A stretch of DNA of 64,000 bases, from contig JAEPOG010000004.1 of assembly GCA_017643025.1 (NCBI GenBank), positions 1 to 64,000 on the forward strand, read 5' to 3'. Positions 25,269 to 35,308 of this stretch are shown piece after piece (positions within the stretch are counted from its first letter, which is position 1; the number at the start of each line of letters is the position of its first letter). This DNA is from Rhizobiaceae bacterium. GTDB taxonomy: Bacteria; Pseudomonadota; Alphaproteobacteria; Rhizobiales; Rhizobiaceae. The notes under the pieces are model-generated. The model was not told the origin of the DNA and searched no databases. It was given only the letters and a program-made list of their open reading frames with translations. The position numbers and the translations under genes were made by a program.

Positions 25269-26017
25269 CAGCTGCCCCCCGAAATCGCGATCGGCTGGCC
25301 GGTCACGTTGATCGCCGCGTCGCTGATAAGCCAGCTCGCTGTGGCGGCAACCTCTTCCGGCTTGATCAGCCGATGGTTGGGATTGATCTCGCGGAAACCC
25401 TGCCGCGCCTCTTCTTCCGAGCGCCCGGTCTTCTCCATCACGCGCTGGATCGACTGTTCCAGCATCTCGGTTTCGACATAGGCCGGGCAGATGGCGTTGA
25501 CGGTGACGCCCGTCATCAGCAGCTCGGCGGCGAGCGCCCGTGTCAGCCCCACCACGCCGTGCTTCGACGCCACATAGGGCGCGACATAGGCCGACCCCCT
25601 CAGCCCCGCGACCGAGGCAATGAAGATGATGCGCCCTGCCTTGCGATCGGCCATGCCCTTGAGCGCCGGACGCACGGTCAGGAACGCGCCGGTGAGATTG
25701 ACCGATATGATCCGATTCCACTCTTCCAGCGATGTCCGGTGCGCCGGCGCGCTCGAGGCGATGCCGGCATTCGCAACGACGATGTCGAACGGCCCGCGTG
25801 CGCTTTCGGCCTTTTCGTAGAGAGCGGCAACCGATGTCTCGTCGGTCACGTCGGCGGCCAGGGCGTGAATCAGATCCGATTCCGCCGCCACCTCCGCCAG
25901 CTTGTCCTCGCGCCGCCCGCAGATGGTGACGTCGATGCCCTCATTGGCGAAGGCCAGCGCGATGGCGCGGCCGATGCCCGAATTGCCGCCCGTGACCAGT
26001 GCATGTTTCCAGCTCAT
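25268..26017 (-). CDS. SDR family oxidoreductase (3-hydroxyacyl-CoA dehydrogenase-like)
   Basis: A 249-residue classical short-chain dehydrogenase. Cofactor motif TGGNSGIGRA (about residues 9-18) with CGRRED downstream, NAG at NAGIAS, and the catalytic Tyr-Lys in YVASKHG. The ATG at 26017 overlaps the stop of the upstream monooxygenase/reductase gene by 4 bp. Probably oxidises the hydroxyacyl-CoA intermediate of the aminobenzoyl-CoA pathway, as annotated SDRs in such operons are thought to do. Exact substrate inferred from context only. Confidence 0.9.
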   Translation of the reverse strand: MSWKHALVTGGNSGIGRAIALAFANEGIDVTICGRREDKLAEVAAESDLIHALAADVTDETSVAALYEKAESARGPFDIVVANAGIASSAPAHRTSLEEWNRIISVNLTGAFLTVRPALKGMADRKAGRIIFIASVAGLRGSAYVAPYVASKHGVVGLTRALAAELLMTGVTVNAICPAYVETEMLEQSIQRVMEKTGRSEEEARQGFREINPNHRLIKPEEVAATASWLISDAAINVTGQPIAISGGS

Positions 26018-28305
26018 CAAACCCTCGCCATCTGTTCCTGTTTCTCCGCCAGCCGGTAGAGCTGGTCGCGCCCCGGCCAGTAAGGGTTCGGCCATGTCAC
26101 GCCCTTGTCGCCCAGCTGTGCAGCCGCATGCAGCGTCCAGTACGGATCTGTCAGATGCGGCCGCGCCAGCGCCACCAGATCGGCGCGCCCCGCCATCAGG
26201 ATCGAATTGACGTGGTCGGGCTCGTAGATGTTCCCCACTGCCATCGTCGCCATGCCGGTCTCGTTGCGGATGCGGTCGGAAAACGGCGTCTGGAACATGC
26301 GGCCATAGACGGGCTTCGCCCGCGTCGAGGTCTGCCCGGCCGAGACGTCGATGAGATCGACGCCGGCTGCCTGCAGATGACGTGAAATCTCCACCGCGTC
26401 TTGTGGCGTGATGCCCTCGTCGCCCACCCAGTCATTGGCCGATATACGTACCGAGATCGGCTTGTCTTCCGGCCAGACCGCGCGCACCGCATTGAATATC
26501 TCCAGCGGATAGCGCATGCGGTTCTCCAGGCTACCGCCATACTCGTCCGTGCGCCGGTTGGTCAGCGGCGAAATGAAGGCCGACAGCAGATAGCCGTGCG
26601 CCATGTGCAGCTCGAGCATGTCGAAGCCGCAGCGCTCTGCCATCTCAGCCGACGCTATGAACTGGTCGCGCACCGCGTCCATGTCGGCGCGCGTCATCTC
26701 GCGCGGTACCTGGTTGCGCTCCGACCACCTTACCGGCGACGGGCCGATGATCTCCCAGTTGCCGTTTTCGAGCGGCATGGTGTCGTCTTCCCAGCCGAGC
26801 TGGGTGGAGGCTTTCGGCCCGGCATGGCCGATCTGGGCGCAGACCTTGGCGTCGGTCTCGCCGTGGATGAAATCGACGATGCGTTTCCACGCCGCCTCGT
26901 GCTCCGGCTTGTAGAAGCCAGGGCACCCCGGCGTGATCCGTCCTTCCGGCGAAACGCAGGTCATCTCGATATAGACCAGCCCTGCCCCGCCCTTGGCGCG
27001 CTCGCAATAATGGACGAAATGCCAGTCTGTCGGGCAGCCGTCGACGGCGCGATATTGCGCCATCGGCGACACCACAATGCGGTTCTTCAGTTCCATGCCG
27101 CGCAGCTTGAACGGCGCGAACATCGGCGGCCGGTTGCTATTGGCCGACGCGCCGGCTTCTGTCTGGAACCAGCTTTCGGCCCCGCCCAGCCATGTCTTGT
27201 CACGCAGGCGCAGATTTTCGTGGCTGATGCGCTGCGAGCGGGTCAGCAGCGAATAATTGAACTGCACGGGGTCGAGATGGAGATAGCGCTCCACCTCCTC
27301 GAACCATTCGAGCGAGTTGCGCGCCGCCGACTGCAGCTTCAGCACCTCGGTGCGCCGCGCATCCTCATACTTCTCGAACGCCGCCGCGAGCGTCGGCTCC
27401 GAATGCAGGTAATCGGCCATGGCGATGGCGCTTTCGAGCGCCAGCTTCGTGCCCGAGCCGATGGAGAAATGCGCGCTCGCTGCGGCATCGCCCATCAGCG
27501 CGATGTTCTCGTGGCTCCAACGCTCGCACAGCACCCGCGGGAAATTGATCCAGGCCGATCCGCGAATATGGTTGGCGTTGGTCATCAGGCTGTGACCGCC
27601 CAGGTGATCGGCGAAAATCCGCTCGCACACGGCGATGGATTCGGCCTGGCTCATCCCGCCGAAGCCGAACTTCTCCCAAGTCTGCTGGCTGCACTCGACA
27701 ATGAATGTCGCGGTGTCGGAATCGAACTGGTAGGCATGGGCCCACACCCAGCCGTGCTCGGTTTCCTCGAAGATGAAGGTGAAGGCGTCGTCGAATTTCT
27801 GGTGCGTGCCCAGCCAGACGAACTTGCACTTGCGCACGTCGATGTCGGGCTTGAACACGTCGGCGAAGGCCGAGCGGCTCTTCGAGTTCAGTCCGTCCGC
27901 GGCGATCACCACGTCATGTTCGGCCATGAACGGCTTTGGGTCGTCGATCTCGGTCTCGAAGCGCAGTTCGACGCCCAGTTCCCGCGCCCGGTCCTGCAGC
28001 AAATTGAGCAATTTCATGCGGCCGATGCCGCAGAAGCCGTGCCCGGTCGAGACCGTGCGCGTGCCGCGATAGACGACGGCGATGTCGTCCCAATAGGCGA
28101 AATGTTCGCGGATCGCCGCCGCACTTTTCGCGTCGTTCGCGGACAGATTGTCCAGCGTTTCGTCGGAGAGCACCACGCCCCAGCCGAACGTGTCGTCGGG
28201 CCGGTTGCGCTCGAACACTGTGACGTCGTGCGCGGCGTCACGCAGCTTCATCGAGATGGCGAAATAGAGACCGGCGGGGCCGCCGCCGAGTACCGCGACT
28301 TTCAT
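26017..28305 (-). CDS. Bifunctional 2-aminobenzoyl-CoA monooxygenase/reductase (salicylyl-CoA 5-hydroxylase/oxidoreductase type)
   Basis: A 762-residue two-domain flavoprotein. Residues 1-380 form a FAD aromatic hydroxylase ([10 protein letters not shown] near residue 8; second FAD motif [14 protein letters not shown]). Residues 390-762 form an old-yellow-enzyme FMN reductase ([47 protein letters not shown]). This fusion is the known architecture of 2-aminobenzoyl-CoA monooxygenase/reductase from Azoarcus evansii, which hydroxylates and reduces the ring of 2-aminobenzoyl-CoA. It is the first gene of a seven-gene operon. Salicylyl-CoA as substrate is the alternative reading. Confidence 0.92.
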   Translation of the reverse strand: MKVAVLGGGPAGLYFAISMKLRDAAHDVTVFERNRPDDTFGWGVVLSDETLDNLSANDAKSAAAIREHFAYWDDIAVVYRGTRTVSTGHGFCGIGRMKLLNLLQDRARELGVELRFETEIDDPKPFMAEHDVVIAADGLNSKSRSAFADVFKPDIDVRKCKFVWLGTHQKFDDAFTFIFEETEHGWVWAHAYQFDSDTATFIVECSQQTWEKFGFGGMSQAESIAVCERIFADHLGGHSLMTNANHIRGSAWINFPRVLCERWSHENIALMGDAAASAHFSIGSGTKLALESAIAMADYLHSEPTLAAAFEKYEDARRTEVLKLQSAARNSLEWFEEVERYLHLDPVQFNYSLLTRSQRISHENLRLRDKTWLGGAESWFQTEAGASANSNRPPMFAPFKLRGMELKNRIVVSPMAQYRAVDGCPTDWHFVHYCERAKGGAGLVYIEMTCVSPEGRITPGCPGFYKPEHEAAWKRIVDFIHGETDAKVCAQIGHAGPKASTQLGWEDDTMPLENGNWEIIGPSPVRWSERNQVPREMTRADMDAVRDQFIASAEMAERCGFDMLELHMAHGYLLSAFISPLTNRRTDEYGGSLENRMRYPLEIFNAVRAVWPEDKPISVRISANDWVGDEGITPQDAVEISRHLQAAGVDLIDVSAGQTSTRAKPVYGRMFQTPFSDRIRNETGMATMAVGNIYEPDHVNSILMAGRADLVALARPHLTDPYWTLHAAAQLGDKGVTWPNPYWPGRDQLYRLAEKQEQMARV

Positions 28306-28364
28306 CGTGTCACGCTCCTCCTTATCCAGCGAAACACGGAATCCAATTTACTTCAAGCATGAAA

Positions 28365-28378
28365 TTTCAAGATTGAAA
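28365..28378. promoter_or_regulatory. TTTCAAGATTGAAA inverted repeat, probable MarR operator
   Basis: A perfect 6+2+6 inverted repeat in the 143-bp divergent promoter between the monooxygenase/reductase and formamidase genes. The overlapping repeat TTCAAGCATGAA (28352-28363) and palindrome TGAAATTTCA (28360-28369) extend it, giving a chain of TTCAA/TTGAA half sites. TTCAA-type repeats are common for MarR regulators of aromatic degradation. Confidence 0.6.
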
Positions 28379-28448
28379 CATTTTCGTAAATGACGCGCAC
28401 CGTCGCTGCCGTTATTGATCGCCGCACGCAGCGAGGGAGAAGAGCCGC

Positions 28449-29276
28449 ATGATCCTGCACAGGGTGGAGAACTGGGACGACGCCTATTCCAACGGCCCCA
28501 ACATTCCGGGCGGCGAGCGCTGGCCGGACGCCTGGGTCGCGCCCGCCGAGGCCTACCGCGAGGAGTTGAAGGTAGCGAAACGCGCCAAGCTCGGCGTCGT
28601 CTATGGCGACGGCCCGCGCAATGCGTTCGACCTGTTCCTGCCCGAAGGCAAGCCGCAGGGCCTCGTCGTCTTCGTCCATGGCGGCTTTTGGCTCAGGCTC
28701 GAGCGCAGCTTCTGGTCGCATCTGGCGAAAGGCAGCGTCGATTCCGGCTGGGCGGTGGCAATGCCCTCCTACACGCTGGCCCCCGACATCCGCATTGCGA
28801 GCATCACCCGGGAGGTCGGTACCGCTATCGAAAAGGCGGCCGGGATGATCCCCGGCGCAATCCGCCTGACCGGCCACTCCGCCGGCGGCCATCTCGTAAC
28901 ACGCATGATCTCTGCCACCTCGCCCCTCCCCGAAGCCGTACGCAAGCGCATCGCCAACACCGTCTCCATCGCCGGCGTCCACGATCTCCGTCCGCTCATG
29001 AACACAACGATGAACGCCACACTGAAGATCGACGAGGCGGAGGCGCTTGCCGAAAGTCCGGCGCTGCTGCGCCCGATGGACGGTGCGCGGCTCACCTGCT
29101 GGGTGGGTGCCGCCGAGCGCGCCGAGTTCGTGCGCCAGAATGCGCTGCTCGCCAATGTCTGGACCGGCCTCGGCGCAGAGACCGCAGCCTATGAGGAGCC
29201 GAACCGCCACCACTTCAACGTCATCGACGGTCTGGCCGATGCTTCCCATCCCCTGACCCGGAGCTTGCTCGCCTGA
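28449..29276 (+). CDS. Alpha/beta hydrolase, probable kynurenine formamidase (arylformamidase)
   Basis: A 275-residue serine hydrolase. It has the oxyanion motif HGGFW (residues 77-81), the nucleophile elbow GHSAGG (Ser144) and a C-terminal catalytic His in RHHFNVI. The N-terminus NAYS-like DDAYSNGPNIP and the HGGxW motif resemble eukaryote-type kynurenine formamidases rather than the metal-dependent KynB. Divergent transcription from the operon that carries tryptophan dioxygenase supports the role: N-formylkynurenine to kynurenine plus formate. Another carboxylesterase activity cannot be excluded. Confidence 0.78.
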   Translation: MILHRVENWDDAYSNGPNIPGGERWPDAWVAPAEAYREELKVAKRAKLGVVYGDGPRNAFDLFLPEGKPQGLVVFVHGGFWLRLERSFWSHLAKGSVDSGWAVAMPSYTLAPDIRIASITREVGTAIEKAAGMIPGAIRLTGHSAGGHLVTRMISATSPLPEAVRKRIANTVSIAGVHDLRPLMNTTMNATLKIDEAEALAESPALLRPMDGARLTCWVGAAERAEFVRQNALLANVWTGLGAETAAYEEPNRHHFNVIDGLADASHPLTRSLLA

Positions 29277-29349
29277 AGCCGCGCTTCGCAGTTGAAAATG
29301 CCGGCCTCTCCGCATAGGGCTTGCGGCGACATTCTGCGGAGGAAATAGC

Positions 29350-30570
29350 ATGCGACTGGACCAGGCACTGACGATCGCCGACCTCAAGGCCATGGCCCGC
29401 GATCGCGTGCCGCGCATGTTCTTCGACTATGCCGACAGCGGCTCCTGGACCGAGAGCACCTATCGCTGGAACTCGGAAGACCTGCAGAAGATCAGGCTCG
29501 AGCAGCGCGTGGCCGTGAACCTCTCCGGCCGTTCGCTCGAAAGCGAGATGGTCGGCCGGAAGGTTTCGATGCCGGTCGCCATCGCGCCGACCGGCCTCAC
29601 CGGCATGCAGCATGCCGATGGCGAAATTCACGGCGCCCGTGTGGCGGCCGAACTCGGCATTCCCTTCGTGCTTTCGACGATGAGCATCTGCTCCATCGAG
29701 GCGATCGCCCAGGCGGTGAAGCACCCTTTCTGGTTCCAGCTCTACGTCATGCGCGACGTCGACTTCGTGGAGAACCTGATCTCCCGCGCCGAAAACGCCG
29801 GCTGCGACGCGCTGGTGCTGACTCTCGACCTGCAGATCCTCGGCCAGCGCCACAAGGACATCCGCAACGGTCTCGGCGTGCCGCCGAAGCGCGGGCTGAA
29901 AATGCTCTCCCAGCTTCTCGCCCGCCCGCGCTGGTGCATGGACATGCTCGGCACGAAGAACCGCTCGTTCGGCAACATTGTCGGCCACGCCAAGGGCGTC
30001 AGCGACATGACCTCGCTGTCCACATGGACGACGGAGCAGTTCGATCTCGAGCTCAATTGGGAGAAGGCCGAGAAGCTCCGCAAGCGCTGGCCGCGCAAGT
30101 TCATCGTCAAGGGCATCATGAACGCCGACGACGCCCGGATGGCGGTGAAGATCGGCGCCGACGCCATCATCGTCTCCAACCATGGCGGCCGCCAGCTCGA
30201 CGGCGCTCCCTCCTCCATCTCCGTACTGCGCGAGATCGTCGAGGCTGTCGGCGACAAGGTCGAGGTGCATTTCGACGGCGGCATCACGGGCGGCCAGGAC
30301 GTGCTGCGCGCGCTGGCGCTAGGCGCGAAGGGAACCTACATTGGCCGCGCCTGGCTCTATGGCCTCGGCGCCGGCGGAGAGGCCGGCGTGCGCCGCGCGC
30401 TTGAGATCATCCGCCGCGAACTCGACCTCACCATGGCCTTCTGCGGCGAGCGCGACGTAAAAAACGTCGGCCTGCACAACCTCCATGAACACCGCAAGCT
30501 GGCGAAGCCTGTTCTGGCTGGCGGAGCGGGAAAGCGGCGCGCCAAACCTGCGGCAAAAAAGAAGCGGTAG
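29350..30570 (+). CDS. Alpha-hydroxy-acid oxidizing protein (FMN, LldD family)
   Basis: A 406-residue FMN TIM barrel of the L-lactate dehydrogenase/glycolate oxidase family. The N-terminal FFDYADSGS with its active-site Tyr, the LVLTLDLQILGQRHKD strand and the catalytic His-Arg block VSNHGGRQLDG are present, as is HFDGGITGGQDVLRALALGAKGTYIGRAWLYGL for FMN phosphate. GGAGGAAA precedes the ATG. It lies 73 bp after the formamidase gene, perhaps in one operon. The last 20 residues are a Lys/Arg/Ala-rich tail not typical of the family. It converges with the ABC ATPase gene, leaving a single base between stops. Confidence 0.9.
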   Translation: MRLDQALTIADLKAMARDRVPRMFFDYADSGSWTESTYRWNSEDLQKIRLEQRVAVNLSGRSLESEMVGRKVSMPVAIAPTGLTGMQHADGEIHGARVAAELGIPFVLSTMSICSIEAIAQAVKHPFWFQLYVMRDVDFVENLISRAENAGCDALVLTLDLQILGQRHKDIRNGLGVPPKRGLKMLSQLLARPRWCMDMLGTKNRSFGNIVGHAKGVSDMTSLSTWTTEQFDLELNWEKAEKLRKRWPRKFIVKGIMNADDARMAVKIGADAIIVSNHGGRQLDGAPSSISVLREIVEAVGDKVEVHFDGGITGGQDVLRALALGAKGTYIGRAWLYGLGAGGEAGVRRALEIIRRELDLTMAFCGERDVKNVGLHNLHEHRKLAKPVLAGGAGKRRAKPAAKKKR

Positions 30571-30571
30571 G

Positions 30572-32064
<1,493 letters not shown>

Positions 32065-32068
<4 letters not shown>

Positions 32069-33108
32069 GCCGCCGCTCCAGCTTTGCCGACCTTGAGCAA
32101 TTCCCCGCTGGATCTGCTGACGGCGATCACCGCACCGTTCCACTCGATCACGTCGGAGATTGCGTGCCGCGTGCCGTTGGCGCGCGAATGTGCCGACCCG
32201 ACAGGCATCAGCTTGTCGTCGAGTTCGATGACAAGCCCGTAGGAGAATGACGGCGCCCAGGGTTTGACTTCGCCGTAGAGCCGGGTGGAGCCCGCCTCGA
32301 TAGGAAGATCGTGCGAGAACTCGGAACTGGCGCGCGGCGAAATCCAGTGGCGCGGGGCAATCGCCGATTTCATCTCGGCGACGAACTCGCGCTCCGTTTT
32401 CAGGAACTCGATGAGGGGATCGCGCCGTGCGAGGCAGGCAAGCACATAGCCGTGCGCCGTCCGGCGAATGCGGCCGAGATAGGCGGGGTAACCGGACTGC
32501 TTCGTCTGGCCTTCGATGTCGATGATTGCGGCGCGTTCGAACAACGAGACAAGCCAGTTACCGGCGGCGTCGCGCGCGATCCCCATCGGGCAATGCAGCT
32601 TGTCGGCAACGACTTTCGGCACGCCGTCGCGCGACAAGGAAATGACCTGCCCTCGTGCCTCATCGTCCCATGGTGCGACCGACATGAAATCGGCGTCGGT
32701 CACATAACCGTTGTGGACCGCCACGATCTCGTCTTCCGAGGCGAAGGCGCAATCAGTCGCGTGTCCCTGCAATGCGGTTTCGGCCCAGCCGCTTGCTGCT
32801 TTGCCATCCGGCCCCAACACGACGACGCTGCCGCCGCGCAAACCAATCGCGACGAGCCCCCCCGCGCTTGTGCACATCGCCGTCACGGCGGAATCGAACG
32901 CCGCCCACTTCTTCGCCTTCGCGCCCCAGCGGGACAGCTGTCTCACCTCGTTTCCCGAAGAGAAAAGCAGGCCGCCGTCCCCGGCCACGCAAAGCGCCTG
33001 CGGCGCGTCCACACTCATGCCTTCGGCGTCGTCAAGCCGGCCGTTCGGCCCCATGACACCTTCGAGCGTCATTCCGGGAGCTTCGCTGCGGCGCGTCGCA
33101 AACAACAT
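32065..33108 (-). CDS. Cassette A: stand-alone strictosidine-synthase/SMP-30-like beta-propeller protein
   Basis: A 347-residue protein without signal peptide or membrane span, so probably cytoplasmic. Repeated blade-like strands (ALCVAGDGGLLFSSGNEVRQL, GIARDAAGNWLVSLFERAAII, GYVLACLARRDPLIEFL, DVIEWNGAVIAVSRSSG) mark a six-bladed propeller of the SMP-30/gluconolactonase/strictosidine-synthase superfamily. The segment YPAYLGRIRRTAHGYVLA matches the PGYP-type block of the fused propellers. It sits directly after the permease-propeller fusion gene, as in cassettes B and C. Lactonase or arylesterase activity is possible; metal ligands cannot be assigned with certainty. Confidence 0.8.
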
Positions 33109-33109
33109 C

Positions 33110-35239
33110 CTAGCCCTCGCCCCAATAGCTGCGCGGGCCGTTCCAGCGACGGTCGGTATCGGCGAGGTTCAATCGCCCGATCTTGTCGTTCGACACGCTG
33201 CCCAGAAACAGCGCTCCTTCGTGCTCGCGCATCGACGTGATCATGTAGAGCGGGCCGTCCGGTTCGTCCCACAGCGCATCGACGATGCTCCCGCCGCCAT
33301 CGACCTTCAGCACGCCGCCGATGTTGAGATTGCCGAACAGCCAGTTGGTCGGCGGCACCCGTTTGGCCATGCGCCGCCGCAGCGCCGGATATTTCATCGC
33401 CTGATCCATGATCGGGTTGCGCATGCCGGCAAGCGCCACCCAGTAGCCGCCGTCAGAGGCGCGGTTGACGTTGTCGGGGTAACCGGGAAGCCCACTCATG
33501 AACACGCGCGGCCCCGCCGCGAGATCGGCCAGATCGAAGATCAGGATGGAGCAGTTCCAGGTGCTGGCGACCAGCAGGAACTTGCCGTCGTGGGTCAGGC
33601 AGACGCCGTTGGGGAATACGAGATTGTCGCAGATGGTTTGCGTCCGCCGCGTTGCGGGGTCGAAGCTGATCAGACGCCCGTTGGGGCGGCCTTCGAGCAG
33701 GTCGAGCCCCCAGTTCTCGATGTCGTAGCGCTTGGTGGCGTCGGTGAAATAGATCTTGCCGTCCGGGCCGATGTCGAGATCGTCCGCCATCCGGATCGTC
33801 GTGTCGTCCTGGATGCTGAAAAAGCTGCGGTCCGTCTGGTCCGTCAGCAATTCGACCGCGCCGTCCATCGAAACGCGCAACAGGCCCATGCCGGCTACGC
33901 AGGTAACCAGGCGTCCCTCCGCATCGAACGCCAGACCGAGCGGGCGCCCACCAATCTTTGCCAGCACTTCCACGTGTGTGTAGTCCGGCGCGGCTAGCCG
34001 CAGGATGCGCCCGTCGCGGTTGCCGCAATAGAGATTGCCGTCTCGGTCCAGAATGACGTCTTCCGGTCCGTCGACCCGCCCTGCCCCGATGATCGCGGCG
34101 TCCTTGAGCTTCGGTGCGGTCTCGTCGGGCATCAGCCCGGCCATGCCCGCCACTGGTTCGATCTTCACCTGGATAGGGTCGAGATAGGTGGAAGCCAGCA
34201 GGCGGTGGCGATGTTTCCGGAACTTCACGTCGATCGCCAGGATCACGATGATGATCGCGCCCATCGAGAACTGGACGAAATCGCCCCGCAGCCCGGCGTT
34301 GAGCAGAGCATTGTTGAGAATGTAGACGGTGGCAAAACCGACAAGCACCGAGATGACCGCGCCGCGACCGGGAACGAAACCGCCAAGCCCGACAACAAGT
34401 GCGGTCAGCGTGAAAAATTCCATTCCGATGCCGGTATCGGAGCCGACGCTGTTCTGGCGCGCGGCGTAGAGAAAGCCGGAAAGGCCGACGATGAGGCCCG
34501 TCAGGATGTAGGCGAGAAAGATCGTGAACTTGACCTGGATGCCGCCATGCCGCGCCGCCTTTCGGTTGCCGCCGACGGCGAGGATATGCCAGCCGAAGCG
34601 CGTCTGCCGGAACATGACGAAGACCAGAATGGCGACGCCGAGCAAAGCCCAGAAGGCGACCGGCATGGCCATGAATTTCTCGAAACCGATCCAGTCCCAT
34701 ACGTCGTCGATGCGCGGGCTGATCGAGATGTCGACCAGCCATGCCTGCGACGACAGCGTGTAGATGCCGCGCAGCGTGATCATGGTGCCGAGCGTCGTCA
34801 GCAGTGCGCCGCAGCCGATCAGGCCGGCGATCAGACCATTGGCCGCGCCGACCAGCGAGCCCGCCGCGAGGCTGGCAATAAGAACCAGCGGCACGGGCAG
34901 GTCGAGAATGTGAAAACAGAACAGAGCGGTGAATGCCGACATGGCGAAATTCGAGCCGACCGACAGGTCGATACCGCCCACCGCGACGACGATCAGCATT
35001 GCCAGCACGACCAGCCCGGCATCGGGCGTGTACTGCGCAAGCGTGAGCAGGTTCGATACGGCGAAATAGCCGTCGGTCGTGAGCAGGATTCCGACGACCA
35101 CGCACAGCAGCGCGAGGAAGGGAATGATGCTTTCCACCCAGCCGCGCGACAGGACGTCGCCGACGATGCGGCGCGGCGAAATCACCAACCGCGGCACGTG
35201 CTGTTTCGGCAGGCGGGAGAACTCGATCGATGCGGCCAT
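33110..35239 (-). CDS. Cassette A: ABC permease fused to strictosidine-synthase/APMAP-like beta-propeller
   Basis: A 709-residue fusion. Residues about 25-340 form an RbsC-type permease (eight to ten spans; VAVGGIDLSVGSNFAMSAF and WHILAVGGNRKAARHGGI are family marks). After a linker (about 340-365) comes a propeller with the APMAP/strictosidine-synthase blocks MADDLDIGPDGKIYFTDAT, LVFPNGVCLTHDGKFLLVAST, GLPGYPDNVNRASDGGYWVAL and MREHEGALFLGS. RbsC-type permeases have cytoplasmic C-termini, so the propeller should face the cytoplasm. The ATG at 35239 is chosen over TTG at 35260; neither has a clear ribosome site. The propeller family includes lactonases and arylesterases. Confidence 0.9.
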   Translation of the reverse strand: MAASIEFSRLPKQHVPRLVISPRRIVGDVLSRGWVESIIPFLALLCVVVGILLTTDGYFAVSNLLTLAQYTPDAGLVVLAMLIVVAVGGIDLSVGSNFAMSAFTALFCFHILDLPVPLVLIASLAAGSLVGAANGLIAGLIGCGALLTTLGTMITLRGIYTLSSQAWLVDISISPRIDDVWDWIGFEKFMAMPVAFWALLGVAILVFVMFRQTRFGWHILAVGGNRKAARHGGIQVKFTIFLAYILTGLIVGLSGFLYAARQNSVGSDTGIGMEFFTLTALVVGLGGFVPGRGAVISVLVGFATVYILNNALLNAGLRGDFVQFSMGAIIIVILAIDVKFRKHRHRLLASTYLDPIQVKIEPVAGMAGLMPDETAPKLKDAAIIGAGRVDGPEDVILDRDGNLYCGNRDGRILRLAAPDYTHVEVLAKIGGRPLGLAFDAEGRLVTCVAGMGLLRVSMDGAVELLTDQTDRSFFSIQDDTTIRMADDLDIGPDGKIYFTDATKRYDIENWGLDLLEGRPNGRLISFDPATRRTQTICDNLVFPNGVCLTHDGKFLLVASTWNCSILIFDLADLAAGPRVFMSGLPGYPDNVNRASDGGYWVALAGMRNPIMDQAMKYPALRRRMAKRVPPTNWLFGNLNIGGVLKVDGGGSIVDALWDEPDGPLYMITSMREHEGALFLGSVSNDKIGRLNLADTDRRWNGPRSYWGEG

Positions 35240-35261
35240 GCTTGTGTCCAGTGTCGTCAAT

Positions 35262-35285
35262 GGCGCGGGACCGAAGCCCCGCGCC
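35262..35285. terminator. Intercistronic hairpin after cassette A binding-protein gene
   Basis: GGCGCGGG (35262-35269) pairs with CCCGCGCC (35278-35285) around an 8-base loop between the binding-protein stop and the fusion-permease start. The same position carries a hairpin in cassettes B and C. Confidence 0.6.
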
Positions 35286-35308
35286 TCATTTTCATGCCGT
35301 CGGGAACG

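Noticed and set aside
26401-28362. Long open frame (653 codons) on the plus strand opposite the monooxygenase/reductase gene
   Set aside because: It is antisense to a fully recognisable two-domain flavoprotein, has low-complexity Arg/His/Ala-rich composition, and arises from GC-rich third positions.
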